Assembly: GCF_003335505.1 (NCBI RefSeq)
Contig: NZ_QPEX01000024.1
Span: 310,001-374,000 of the forward strand
Direction of reading: 5' to 3'
Origin: Bremerella cremea
Lineage (GTDB): Bacteria; Planctomycetota; Planctomycetia; Pirellulales; Pirellulaceae
Length of the DNA stretch: 64,000 nt
A program made the position numbers and the translations under genes. Shown here in pieces: positions 55,171 through 64,000 of the stretch. Position 1 is the first letter of the stretch, and each line of letters opens with the position of its first letter. The notes under the pieces are model-generated. The model saw only the letters and a program-made list of their open reading frames with translations. It did not search any database and had not been told where the DNA came from.

Positions 55171-58100
55171 TCATAGCCATTGCCGCGTCCGGCGGCGAAG
55201 CCGATCGAGCGCATTGGCATTTAGCTCGACATTTTCTGGCACTTCCTCGGCAGACTCTTGCGGTGGAGTTTGTTTTTCAGCTTCCCGCTGTCGAACGGCA
55301 GCAGCCATCAAGAGCGTTCCTCCTAATAACGCACTTCCCAGGCTCTCGCGAACGCCCGTCTGTTTAGCACGCAAACGATCGGTCAACCGTTCGATTTCAT
55401 CAAGCTCAACCATCGATACCCGTTCGAGCATGATATCCTCGTCCGAGGGGACACCCGCTCGAACTCGGTCGGCTTCTCCTTCTTCCGATTGCCCTTCTCC
55501 TGCGTTCCCTCGTTCGACGTACACCTGGGGAAACCACTTGTCGTATTCCTGCTGCCAGACATCTTCAGGCGAGAGCGAACTTGCACGCGTATCGGCCAGG
55601 GCAAGTTCTTCTGCCTGTGGCTGCGTGGAGTTGTCGTACAGTCCGAAAATATCAGCCGGCGTTGCGCGAATCTGCTTTTCGTAATAAGAAATCTGCGGCT
55701 GATCGATACCGGGATAGACAATCACAATGCGATACAAGCCTGGTTGGAACCGTTCGTCTCGTTGGATCAACTCCTTCACCGCATCCAACGTCATGAACTC
55801 GCCATCGAGCTTGATCTCTTCACCAATGGTCATATCAAGGTCGTTGGGATTCACTTCCACCACCGTGACTCCTTCTATCGAAGTCGACGCGCGGGAGTCA
55901 TCCGAGGTCTCAACGATCGAGTTCGTCACAATCGCCGCTGCGGCCTCGATCGGTGCAGGAGCAACCAGAGGAAGCGTTGGAGCGACAAAAGCCTCTGTCA
56001 TTGGTACGCTATCGATCGGCGTCTTAAAGAACATCGCGAAACTATCGTTCACGACATTCAAATTGGTCGGCGACGTCGCATCGACATTCTGGAAAAGGTT
56101 AATCTGCGGGCTATTGTAAGCGTTCACCTGTATCTCAACCGAGGCGTGTGCGGTCGCAAATTGCCACGGGTAGACGAAGACAATGTTGGTCGGCGTATCG
56201 ATATTGCCGGCGACTTCCAGAACCACCACACTCTCGAAGCCAAGCACGGCAGGTGCCGCCGGATCGGAGGCCTGACGCCAATCGGTCACCAGTACGAAAT
56301 CCATTTCGCCCGTTTCCCCTAATTGCGTCAAGACAAAGACCGCCTGCGTATCAACTCCGGTCGAAGTATTCAATAAGTACGTATCCACCGTTCCGGCGAT
56401 TCGAACATACGCTGGCCCCCACGAAGCAGGATCGTCGATTTCAAACTGCGTGTTTGGGGGTGGCAGATTCATGTCGTCGAACGCCACAATCTTTGATACG
56501 ACCGCAAACAGGTCCCCCACTCCGCCTGCCCCTTTACTAGAATGCAGGCTGGAACCGTCGGTGATCGATAACTCGCCCGAGGCCAGCGCGGTGATCACCC
56601 CTGAGTTGGTCAAATCGACCACAACCGACGACGAACCAGCCGCACCAAACGTGAGATCGCCACCATTGGTGGTTCGTACGAAAGCATGCCCGGCAGCGGC
56701 TCCGTTGGTTTCCAAACCGTTGATGGCCCCGATGTCTCCCAAAGTGTCGACAACTTTGGCAATCGTGAGGTCACCATCGTTGATGGCAATAAACGAGTAG
56801 TTCTCCCCTGCCCCAGCGACAAAGGAATCGGCTCGTGCCCCTACGGCAAATGTATCCGAATTCTCGTCGGGAAGATCGGCATCGATTGAGTCGGTTGTCA
56901 GCAGTCCGCCAAAACCATCACTGCCGTTCAGACCAGCCGTGGTTACATCGAAAGCCATTCCTGGCGTGACAAACAAGGGCGTACCGTCAGCCGAACCCGC
57001 CAGCACGTTCACATCGAGCGACGTGAGTAAAATGCCTCCACCGGAATGCAACAAAGCCTGACTAGCCGTAATGTGGTTGTTCAGCACTACCCCGGTGCGG
57101 AAGTCATTGACCTGAACGAGTGGGCCACCAGTCTTCAACGCCAAGGTTCCGCTAGTTTGCGTTCCATCTACAATGGCCAAACCGTTCGTATCGGCCTGTT
57201 CGTGAATGCTGATGTTGCCGCTCGCTTCCGCATACAAGAGTCGCAAGTCGACAACTTCATTGATTCCGTTCCCCAATCGCAAATCGCCCGACTGGGCATA
57301 AAAACTAGCCAGGTCAGTGACCGTCAACGTCGACAACGCATCGGTTTCGATTCCTTTAGCCGAACGGAGCACAACCGACTTGCCAAGGTTGTCCCCGGCC
57401 AGGTTCATTCCCGGTGCGCTGTCTCCGGCAGGGCTACCTTCCGCGATCGTTACGGCATAATCGGCAGCCCAGAAAGTAACCGTTCCGAAAGCGGTCTGTT
57501 GCCCCGAGTTCGTACCGCGAGCATAGGCATCGTTGGCAGTGCTGACGACTCCAACCTCGATGTCTCCTTTATCTGCGACAAAGCTGGCCTGATTCGTCAC
57601 GATCAGATCGTTGGTCGCGGCGAGCGTAATCGCCCCCGCCGTGAATAAAGCGTTCTGCCCGACGGTGATATCCCCACTTTGCGTTAGAGCGCCAGCGAGG
57701 TTCACCACCAGGTTTTCATTGATATCAATTTTAGGCAGATCGACGGCCATGCTATTAGGGAAGTCCAATGTGACGTTCCCCATGGTGCCACCGGCCAACG
57801 CCGTCGGTAGATCGCCTGTAGGAATGATTGCCGCAGCATTGACGTTTCGCAGGTAGAAGTTCTGCAGGTTTTCAGGCACTAGGCCCAACGTCACCGTGAA
57901 ATCCTTTCCCAACCCGGTATCAGTAAAGATATCGTTATCGCCGTAACGCAGATCAATATCGCCTTGGGCGGTAAGCTGCAAATCGGTGGAACCAGTGGTG
58001 ACCACAATGTTCGTGCTGCCGTCGGTTGGCTGCGTTATCGTTCCGGCGGCTATGATATCGAGCGAAGTTGCTTTGATGTTTCCCAGCAACAACGAGACGT

Positions 58101-61100
58101 TCTGCCCGTCGGCAATATCATCACGGATAGAAACCTGCCCTGGCGTATCAGCCACGGTATCGATTCCTTCCACTGATACGACTCCGCCGAAGTCGTTCCC
58201 ATTGTTGAACAACACGACATCCGCCCCGTTGGCTACGGAGATATCAGTCGTATCGCTCACCAATAACTTCGCTGCAAGCAGCTGCTGCACAGAGCCTTCG
58301 GCACGGATTGTCAACGCATCTGTGCGGATGTCTCCTAAGGTCAGGGAGAGACCTAACTGAGACACATCGTCACGGATCTGCACATCACTCAGTCGATCCG
58401 TCGCCATTGTACCAACAACAGAAACCGCTCCGCGAAAATCATTTCCGGCGTTGAACAAGACAACTTGAGCACCAGCCGCAGTCACCACCGTGGTTGTCGT
58501 GTCGATATCAAGCGTGGCAGATGAGGACTGGGTGACGTTGCCTGCGGCCATGACTTCCAGAGAGTTCGCCTCGACGTTCCCGAGAATCAACTCGCTGGCA
58601 TCCTGAATTTTCACTTTACCTGGGACATCGAGAGGATCGATCCCAGTAACCGAGACCGCCCCCTGGAACTCATTCCCGCTGTTGAAAAGCGTCACATCTG
58701 CCAGGCTACCCACTCGGACGGCTGTTTCTGCAGTTATGTTGAGTGTGGTAGCGGCCGCTTGAGTCACACTACCGAATGCCTCCACTTCCAGCGATTGGGC
58801 CACGACACTACCAAGTTCGAGCGTGTTGGCATCCCGTATTCTAAACTCCCCTGCCTGAGTCCCCATGCCTAAGCTGGCTACAGAGACCGCTCCGGAGAAG
58901 TCGTTACCTTTGTTGAAGAGACTTACATTTTTGCCAGCGGCGACGGTGATCGTCGTGCCGCCCGCCAATATTGTGGAGGCGACCTCTTGTGCGATGTCGC
59001 CACCGGTCTCAAGCTGGAGGTTGGCAGCTCGAATATCCCCTAGCGTTAGCTGATTCGTGTCTCGGATTGAAACCAGGTTGGGCGAATCCGCTGGCAGGTT
59101 GCCGGCTACCGAAACGGTTCCGCCAAAATCGTTCCCCGCATTGAATAGCACCACATCGTAGGTATCCGAGACCTTCGCGAGCGTTGTCCCGGCGATGTCC
59201 AACGCTGTGCCGGTGGCCTGGGTGATGTTACCTAGCAATGCCACGACCGCCAGAGAATCGGCGGAGACATTTCCGAGCACGATTGCATTCGCGTCTACGA
59301 TCGAGATATTTGTTCCACTGGCTGTCACTGGGCCGGTAAAATCATTGGTGATATTGTCGAGTTTGATCGAAGCCGTTGTTGTTAACGAAGTCGTCCCCGA
59401 TCCGGCAACAACAATCTTCTCACCTGCGGTTTGCGTAATCGCTGCGCCGGCATCGACGGTTAGCTTGTTGGCGGCAATCTCTCCTAGTTCGATCGCATTC
59501 ACATCGCGAAGGGCAACCTCGCTGCCCTCCGCATCGACTGAACCGCCAAAGTCATTCTCAGCGTTCAGTAACGACACCCCAAAACCAGTGGCCGAGAGGG
59601 ACGTATCCCCAACCACAACCACCTTTTCGCCAGCGGTTTGCGCAATCGCTCCACCGGCGTCAACCGTTAGCTTGTTGGACGTGATCCGCCCAAGCTCAAT
59701 TGCATTTGCATCAACCAGCGCAACATCACTGCCAGCGACATCAACCGAGCCGCTGAAGTCATTGGCAGCGTTGGTCAATGTAATCGCAAAACTGGATGTG
59801 CTAAGCGCCGTTTCTCCTGTGACGACCACCTTTTCTCCAGCCGTCTGGGTAATCGCCCCGCCTGCTTCCACCGTCAACTTGCTGGACGAAATCTCGCCGA
59901 GTTCAATCGCGTTGGTATCCGTCAGCGACACCTCAGCACCGGTGACATCGACCGAGCCGCTGAAGTCATTGCCGGCGTTGGCCAGGGTGATATTACTTCC
60001 CGTGGCCGTAAATTCGACCGCACCGGTATTGATGGCCGCAAGTGCCGTTTGAGTGATCGCTCCGCCGGCATTCACGGCAAGGGAAGTAGAGTCGATATTC
60101 CCTAGCACGATCGCATCTGTATCCCTCAGGGAAACGTCGGTACCGGTCGCCGCAACAGGGCCACCGAAGTTATTGTCCGTGTTTACCAAAGAGATCGCAC
60201 TGGTCGTAGTGAGCGTCGTTTCACCAGCGACAACCACCTTTTCCCCGGCTGTCTGGGTGATCGCCCCGCCTGCTTCCACCGTCAACTTGCTGGACGAAAT
60301 CTCGCCGAGTTCAATCGCGTTGGTATCGGTCAGCAAGACCTCGGCTCCAGCCACATCGACCGAACCACCGAAGTCATTGCCGGCGTTGGTCAATGTAATC
60401 GCAAAACCGGATGTGCTAAGCGCCGTTTCTCCTGCGACGACCACCTTTTCTCCAGCCGTCTGGGTGATCGCCCCGCCTGCCTCTACCGTCAACTTGCTGG
60501 CTGAGATTTCACCGAGTTCAATCGCATTGGCATCGGTCAGCGAAACCTCGGTACCGGCGACATCGACCGAACCACCGAAGTCATTGGCGGCGTTGGTCAA
60601 TGCAATCGCATAACCGGACGTGCTAAGAGCCGTTTCTCCAGCGACGACCACCTTTTCTCCAGCCGTCTGGGTGATCGCCCCACCTGACTCTACCGTCAAC
60701 TTATTAGCCGAGATTTCTCCGAGTTCAATCGCGTTGGTATCGGTTAGCGAAACCTCGGCAGCGATGACATCAACCGAGCCGCTGAAGTCGTTCGCGGCGT
60801 TGGCCAGGGTGATATTACTTCCCGTGGCCGTAAATTCGGCCTTGCCGGTATTAGTGGCCGCAAGTGCCGTTTGAGTGATCGCTCCGCCGGCATTCACGGC
60901 AAGGGAATTAGAGTCGATATCGCCTAGCACGATCGCATCTGTGTCCTTCAGCGAAACGTCGGTACCGGTCGCCGCAACAGGGCCACTGAAGTTATTGTCC
61001 GCGTTTACCAAAGAGATCGCACTGGTTGTAGTGAGCGTCGTTTCTCCAGCGACGACCACCTTTTCTCCAGCCGTTTGGGGGATCGCTCCGCCTGCCTTAA

Positions 61101-62757
61101 TAGTCAACTTGCTGGCCGAGATTTCACCGAGTTCAATCGCATTGGCATCGGTTAGAGAAACCTCGGCACCGGTGACATCGACTGAGCCCGTAAAGTTGTT
61201 CGAGGCATTCGCTAGGGTGATATCACTTCCCGTGGCGGCTAGATCGGCGGTGCCGGTTTTTATAGCCGTAAGTGCCGTTTGGGTGATCGCTCCACCGGCA
61301 TTTACTTTAAGCGAACCAGAGGTAATGTTTCCCAGTTCGATCGCATCGATATCGGCTAACGAAGTAGCGAATCCAGCCGAATTGGCGTTTACCGAGCCTC
61401 CAAACTGGTTCGTCCCTGTTTCCAGCGCAATGGCCCCGCCAGCCACGAAGTTGGCGGTTTGCGTGATGTCGAGTTCTCCGCTGCCTTGCGAGATGGCACC
61501 AGCCGAGGTGGCAGTGAGAACTTTAGCCCGAATCTGGCCGAGCGTTAGGTTGCCGCTGATGTCGTTAAGGGTTACTGCTGCCGCGTGTCCCGTTTTTCCC
61601 GTGACGGCAACTTGCCCGCTAAAATCATTGGCTTGGTCAAGCTTCACATTGGCGCCATCCGCGACCGTGATCGTGGTTTCGCCGCTGACCGAGAGGGTTC
61701 CGCCGGCCTGGGTGACGAAGCCTCCGGTCTCGACTTCCAAGTCACCAGCAATCGAACTGGCGCCGTCGAAGGCAAATCCGTTCGTTTCCGAGATCTTCGC
61801 ATCTGCCACCGAAGTTACCAGCGTCAGTTGAGCAAAGTCGTGCCCAGCGACAGACTGATTGAGCGTGATCTCAGTCCCAGTAAACGAGGCAGCCCCAGAG
61901 ACCTCGATGTGCGTGGCAGCCGTGTCCTGAATTGCCCCGTCTGCAACGACCGTAATCTCGGAAGCGACGATATTTCCCAACGCAATATCGTCCGTATCGG
62001 TCAAGGCGATGCTGACATTGTCACTCGTCACACTTTGCGAAAGCGTATCGAGGTCGTGCGTGCCGAGCTCTAAATCAATAGCGACGACGCCAGCAGTTGC
62101 GTCACGGTTGATCGTGAAGTTCGTCCCGGTGATGCTTCCATTGGCGGTGCTTGTCACCGTTAGTGTCTTGCCGGTCGTGTTCGTGGCGTCGACATTCACA
62201 TCGCCGATCACCTGACCATCGATACTTATTGAGGTATCGTCCGTATTGACGCCCGTCGACAGCAGGTTGAGTGAACCAACGCGTACCTCCGCTCCCATCT
62301 CGACCGAGACCGCATCGACATTATCGAGGGTGGTAAAGCTGGAGCTTAGATCAAGGTCCGTTCCGTTGGACAATGTGGCCAAGAAGGTGACCATCGAAGG
62401 ATCAAGGGAGTTATTGGTATTGGTGTCCGTTATCGTGATTGAGGTAAGAGTCGCGGTGTCGAGCGTCAGCTTGCCGGCTGCGAAGGCCCCGTCGCCGGAA
62501 CTACTTGTCAGGCCATCGACATAAAGAAAGTCGTTCCCCCCAGCACGACCGATCTCGATCGAGTCTCCATCTTCCACCGTGATCGTCAAAGTCTGCGTTC
62601 CCGAATCGTAAACCGCATCCGCCGCCAACACGACGCGTGGTTCCAACTCGCGAAATTGCAACTTCGTTTCAAACTGCTCTTGGAAAGCTGCCTGGGCACG
62701 CCCCTTCTTCTCGGCAGGTGGCCTGAAGAATCGGTTCCAGAAGCTCTTAGATTTCAT
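55171..62757 (-). CDS. giant secreted repeat protein with LEPRxxL N-terminus
   Basis: A 2528-residue surface-type protein. Residues 38-44 (LEPRVVLAADA) carry the LEPRxxL motif that marks a class of exported planctomycete proteins, preceded by a basic segment; I see no classic Sec signal. From about 258 to 1590 it is built from about 18 repeats of 68-80 residues beginning AIELG-I and containing GGAITQTA, NDFGGSVDV and SLTDAN. Units 3-10 (about 472-1018) are nearly identical. Such Asn/Asp/Gly-rich beta repeats suit a beta-helix or adhesin-like fibre. The rest is beta-rich, with an acidic segment (about 2280-2450) and a hydrophobic segment near the C-terminus (about 2475-2492; SLGSALLGGTLLMAAAV). 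Function unknown; adhesion or cell-wall role is inference. Confidence 0.88.
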   Translation of the reverse strand: MKSKSFWNRFFRPPAEKKGRAQAAFQEQFETKLQFRELEPRVVLAADAVYDSGTQTLTITVEDGDSIEIGRAGGNDFLYVDGLTSSSGDGAFAAGKLTLDTATLTSITITDTNTNNSLDPSMVTFLATLSNGTDLDLSSSFTTLDNVDAVSVEMGAEVRVGSLNLLSTGVNTDDTSISIDGQVIGDVNVDATNTTGKTLTVTSTANGSITGTNFTINRDATAGVVAIDLELGTHDLDTLSQSVTSDNVSIALTDTDDIALGNIVASEITVVADGAIQDTAATHIEVSGAASFTGTEITLNQSVAGHDFAQLTLVTSVADAKISETNGFAFDGASSIAGDLEVETGGFVTQAGGTLSVSGETTITVADGANVKLDQANDFSGQVAVTGKTGHAAAVTLNDISGNLTLGQIRAKVLTATSAGAISQGSGELDITQTANFVAGGAIALETGTNQFGGSVNANSAGFATSLADIDAIELGNITSGSLKVNAGGAITQTALTAIKTGTADLAATGSDITLANASNNFTGSVDVTGAEVSLTDANAIELGEISASKLTIKAGGAIPQTAGEKVVVAGETTLTTTSAISLVNADNNFSGPVAATGTDVSLKDTDAIVLGDIDSNSLAVNAGGAITQTALAATNTGKAEFTATGSNITLANAANDFSGSVDVIAAEVSLTDTNAIELGEISANKLTVESGGAITQTAGEKVVVAGETALSTSGYAIALTNAANDFGGSVDVAGTEVSLTDANAIELGEISASKLTVEAGGAITQTAGEKVVVAGETALSTSGFAITLTNAGNDFGGSVDVAGAEVLLTDTNAIELGEISSSKLTVEAGGAITQTAGEKVVVAGETTLTTTSAISLVNTDNNFGGPVAATGTDVSLRDTDAIVLGNIDSTSLAVNAGGAITQTALAAINTGAVEFTATGSNITLANAGNDFSGSVDVTGAEVSLTDTNAIELGEISSSKLTVEAGGAITQTAGEKVVVTGETALSTSSFAITLTNAANDFSGSVDVAGSDVALVDANAIELGRITSNKLTVDAGGAIAQTAGEKVVVVGDTSLSATGFGVSLLNAENDFGGSVDAEGSEVALRDVNAIELGEIAANKLTVDAGAAITQTAGEKIVVAGSGTTSLTTTASIKLDNITNDFTGPVTASGTNISIVDANAIVLGNVSADSLAVVALLGNITQATGTALDIAGTTLAKVSDTYDVVLFNAGNDFGGTVSVAGNLPADSPNLVSIRDTNQLTLGDIRAANLQLETGGDIAQEVASTILAGGTTITVAAGKNVSLFNKGNDFSGAVSVASLGMGTQAGEFRIRDANTLELGSVVAQSLEVEAFGSVTQAAATTLNITAETAVRVGSLADVTLFNSGNEFQGAVSVTGIDPLDVPGKVKIQDASELILGNVEANSLEVMAAGNVTQSSSATLDIDTTTTVVTAAGAQVVLFNAGNDFRGAVSVVGTMATDRLSDVQIRDDVSQLGLSLTLGDIRTDALTIRAEGSVQQLLAAKLLVSDTTDISVANGADVVLFNNGNDFGGVVSVEGIDTVADTPGQVSIRDDIADGQNVSLLLGNIKATSLDIIAAGTITQPTDGSTNIVVTTGSTDLQLTAQGDIDLRYGDNDIFTDTGLGKDFTVTLGLVPENLQNFYLRNVNAAAIIPTGDLPTALAGGTMGNVTLDFPNSMAVDLPKIDINENLVVNLAGALTQSGDITVGQNALFTAGAITLAATNDLIVTNQASFVADKGDIEVGVVSTANDAYARGTNSGQQTAFGTVTFWAADYAVTIAEGSPAGDSAPGMNLAGDNLGKSVVLRSAKGIETDALSTLTVTDLASFYAQSGDLRLGNGINEVVDLRLLYAEASGNISIHEQADTNGLAIVDGTQTSGTLALKTGGPLVQVNDFRTGVVLNNHITASQALLHSGGGILLTSLDVNVLAGSADGTPLFVTPGMAFDVTTAGLNGSDGFGGLLTTDSIDADLPDENSDTFAVGARADSFVAGAGENYSFIAINDGDLTIAKVVDTLGDIGAINGLETNGAAAGHAFVRTTNGGDLTFGAAGSSSVVVDLTNSGVITALASGELSITDGSSLHSSKGAGGVGDLFAVVSKIVAFDDMNLPPPNTQFEIDDPASWGPAYVRIAGTVDTYLLNTSTGVDTQAVFVLTQLGETGEMDFVLVTDWRQASDPAAPAVLGFESVVVLEVAGNIDTPTNIVFVYPWQFATAHASVEIQVNAYNSPQINLFQNVDATSPTNLNVVNDSFAMFFKTPIDSVPMTEAFVAPTLPLVAPAPIEAAAAIVTNSIVETSDDSRASTSIEGVTVVEVNPNDLDMTIGEEIKLDGEFMTLDAVKELIQRDERFQPGLYRIVIVYPGIDQPQISYYEKQIRATPADIFGLYDNSTQPQAEELALADTRASSLSPEDVWQQEYDKWFPQVYVERGNAGEGQSEEGEADRVRAGVPSDEDIMLERVSMVELDEIERLTDRLRAKQTGVRESLGSALLGGTLLMAAAVRQREAEKQTPPQESAEEVPENVELNANALDRLRRRTRQWL
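57988..61986 (-). repeat. tandem repeat array inside the giant gene
   Basis: About 18 in-frame units of roughly 204-240 bases, encoding the AIELG...GGAITQTA...SLTDAN repeat. Units 3-10 (about 59704-61344) are close to identical at DNA level. Copies of one unit class recur at an offset of exactly 822 bases (60053 and 60875 on the plus strand, four units), showing block duplication. Outer units have diverged. Confidence 0.85.
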
Positions 62758-63202
62758 GTTTCGCAGCTCGACTTAGGGGCAAGTGGAACTCCAGCCCCAA
62801 TGGGGTATTCGGGAATACATTTGCCGATTCCCAATTCAGAAGTTGCCCAATATTTGGCAAATCCCCCATACTAACGATTAAGGAGACAGAAATTCATTCA
62901 AGTCACGCTCTGGTAGCATGTCAATGAACTTCCTCTGAATTCGATTTTATCTCGCCTAAACCACGCTTTTGGCGGACTTCAAAGGGCCAGCACCGGAACT
63001 TCACCCACCCTTCAGAGGTAATCCCATTTAAGTCGTTTCCATATCAGATTGGGCAAATTGGGAAAGCCCTTTTGCTTCTCCCCTTATAGGTGCGGGGGAA
63101 GTTTGCCGGTGGTCGAAATAACCAAGGATGCCGTATCCGCGCGGAACGGCTCGTTTGGGGTGCCGACACCAAGGTGCCCAATCTGGAAAGGGATCCGTCT
63201 CA
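62758..63202. other. divergent promoter spacer
   Basis: A 445-base spacer between the giant repeat gene (leftward) and the secreted protein gene (rightward). It should hold both promoters. The one structure I see is the 18-bp palindrome at 62843-62860. No gene or RNA is apparent. Confidence 0.5.
62843..62860. promoter_or_regulatory. 18-bp near-perfect palindrome, candidate operator
   Basis: TTGCCCAATATTTGGCAA reads the same on both strands except for one mismatched pair. It lies 86 bases before the start of the giant repeat gene, a position suited to an operator for it. The regulator is unknown. Confidence 0.4.
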
Positions 63203-63952
63203 ATGCCCGGCGTTACGCATATTCAGAAAATTGGCATTCGAACGTTAGGGCGAGTCGTCACGCTACTGCTTTCGGTCGTTCTCGTTCACCCGCTTGTTGC
63301 AGACGAGAATGCTCCCAAGTCGCAAGTGCGCATTCAAGCCGTTGTTCAGCCCAGCAGTCCGTCGGATATTGTCCCTGTGATGAAGCCGTTAAGCCCGGCA
63401 ACTGTTCTAAACGATCGTGGCAAGCTTTCGTCACAGAACGAGGATTTCTTTAAGAGACTCACTCCCACCGATCGCATACTTTTGTACGATGGCCGTCTGC
63501 CAGACGAGTTTGGTATCGGTCGCACATTCGACTACGTCGTCAACGGCGAGAAAATCACGCCTCCGGAAAACATCGCGGCGAAGATCTTCTCGCAGGAACC
63601 AATCGAAAACTACGCCTACGGCTATCACCACGATTGGTATCCCATGATTGCAGCTTGGGAAGCCCCGGCCTTCTATCACCAGCCGCTGTACTTTGAAGAA
63701 GTCAATCTCGAGCGCTACGGCAACAAGCATAGGCACCTGCAGCCGGTCTACTCGGCTGCCCATTTCTTTGCCAACACGTTGGCGTTGCCTTACAAGATGG
63801 GGGTAAATCCTCCGTGCGAACGGGTCTATACGCTGGGGCACTTCCGCCCTGGCGATTGCAACCCACACGATCGGCATGGCCTGCCGTTCAGCTGGCGCGG
63901 GATCATCTACACCGGTGCCGTCTACAGCGGTATTGGTGCGGCGTTTCCTTAA
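63203..63952 (+). CDS. secreted hypothetical protein
   Basis: A 249-residue exported protein. From the ATG at 63203 it begins with a basic segment and hydrophobic run (TLLLSVVLVHPLVA-D), a Sec signal. A GGAAAGGG ribosome binding site lies about 10 bases upstream; the frame to 63128 is unlikely. The mature part is rich in Tyr, His, Pro and Trp (YAYGYHHDWYPMIAAWEAPA, then FYHQPLYFEEVNLERYG) and has cysteines near CERVYTLGHFRPGDCNPHDR, a possible disulfide or metal site. I recognise no family; similar proteins seem to recur in planctomycetes, but I cannot check this here. Confidence 0.75.
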   Translation: MPGVTHIQKIGIRTLGRVVTLLLSVVLVHPLVADENAPKSQVRIQAVVQPSSPSDIVPVMKPLSPATVLNDRGKLSSQNEDFFKRLTPTDRILLYDGRLPDEFGIGRTFDYVVNGEKITPPENIAAKIFSQEPIENYAYGYHHDWYPMIAAWEAPAFYHQPLYFEEVNLERYGNKHRHLQPVYSAAHFFANTLALPYKMGVNPPCERVYTLGHFRPGDCNPHDRHGLPFSWRGIIYTGAVYSGIGAAFP

Positions 63953-64000
63953 ATCGCTCGTTGTTGTTTTCGCCGCTGCGGCTTACGAGAAGAAGCGAAA

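Noticed and set aside
59195..61831. Long open frames on the plus strand, several hundred residues each, across the giant gene
   Set aside because: They are antisense reflections of the repeat units: each repeats the same phrase (APPAST..SPSSIA) once per unit, has no ribosome binding site, and is open only because the repeat is GC-biased. The minus-strand frame is the coding one.
1..64000. tRNA or rRNA genes, CRISPR arrays, insertion sequences, prophage
   Set aside because: No T-loop GGTTCGA-type motifs in gene gaps, no spaced direct repeats of CRISPR type, no transposase or integrase frames.

Overview
The window reads as an ordinary stretch of chromosome from a planctomycete of the order Pirellulales, probably of the Blastopirellula/Bremerella type. 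Lineage markers are a paired DUF1592-type c-type cytochrome and Tat-exported DUF1552 protein, a ThuA/dehydrogenase/HEAT/haem fusion protein, an SHD1-domain protein, a Ser/Thr kinase with a WD40-type propeller and a DWG motif, and a giant secreted repeat protein whose N-terminus carries the LEPRxxL motif. The genus is an inference from gene content; no rRNA is present. I see no tRNA, rRNA, CRISPR array, prophage or complete insertion sequence.

Layout. 1-9.7 kb: zinc-ribbon protein, sugar isomerase/epimerase, two small proteins, a secreted PQQ-type propeller, an intergenic palindromic element, an isocitrate/isopropylmalate-type dehydrogenase, lpxK, and a leftward operon of ABC ATPase, permease, NMT1-like lipoprotein and histidine phosphatase. 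10-13.4 kb: the DUF1592/DUF1552 pair. 13.6-16.6 kb: a histidine kinase and a sigma-54 activator response regulator with overlapping ends. 16.7-18.2 kb: lexA, an orphan Flp pilin and an AraC-type pseudogene. 18.2-25.4 kb: a NagB/PIG-L fusion, the large ThuA/haem protein and a lone rpsR. 25.6-31.3 kb: a four-gene run (hot-dog thioesterase, prenyltransferase-fold protein, LolD-like ATPase, FtsX-like permease). 31.4-37.4 kb: small proteins, hldE-waaF, BON protein, cysC and an acyl-CoA dehydrogenase-like protein. 37.8-48.2 kb: glycogen phosphorylase, SHD1 protein, monooxygenase-domain membrane protein, DUF456 protein, deoxyhypusine synthase-like enzyme and a methyltransferase. 48.3-62.8 kb: three leftward genes for an FHA protein, a 1768-residue kinase and a 2528-residue surface-type protein. 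63.2-64 kb: a secreted protein of unknown role.

How the genes work together. lpxK, hldE and waaF show a lipid A/heptose core pathway, so a Gram-negative outer membrane is expected. The four-gene run at 25.6-31.3 kb looks like an envelope export system. Its prenyltransferase-fold protein has lost two of the three zinc ligands and may be a binding subunit. The most suggestive link is in the last 14 kb: the kinase linker carries five to six Thr-Ile/Leu-Asp/Glu motifs and the next gene encodes an FHA (phosphothreonine-binding) protein, so the two may form a kinase-reader pair beside the giant repeat protein. Most boundaries are marked by clear stem-loop terminators. Starts were moved inward from the longest frames where a signal peptide, ribosome binding site or operon overlap favoured it.
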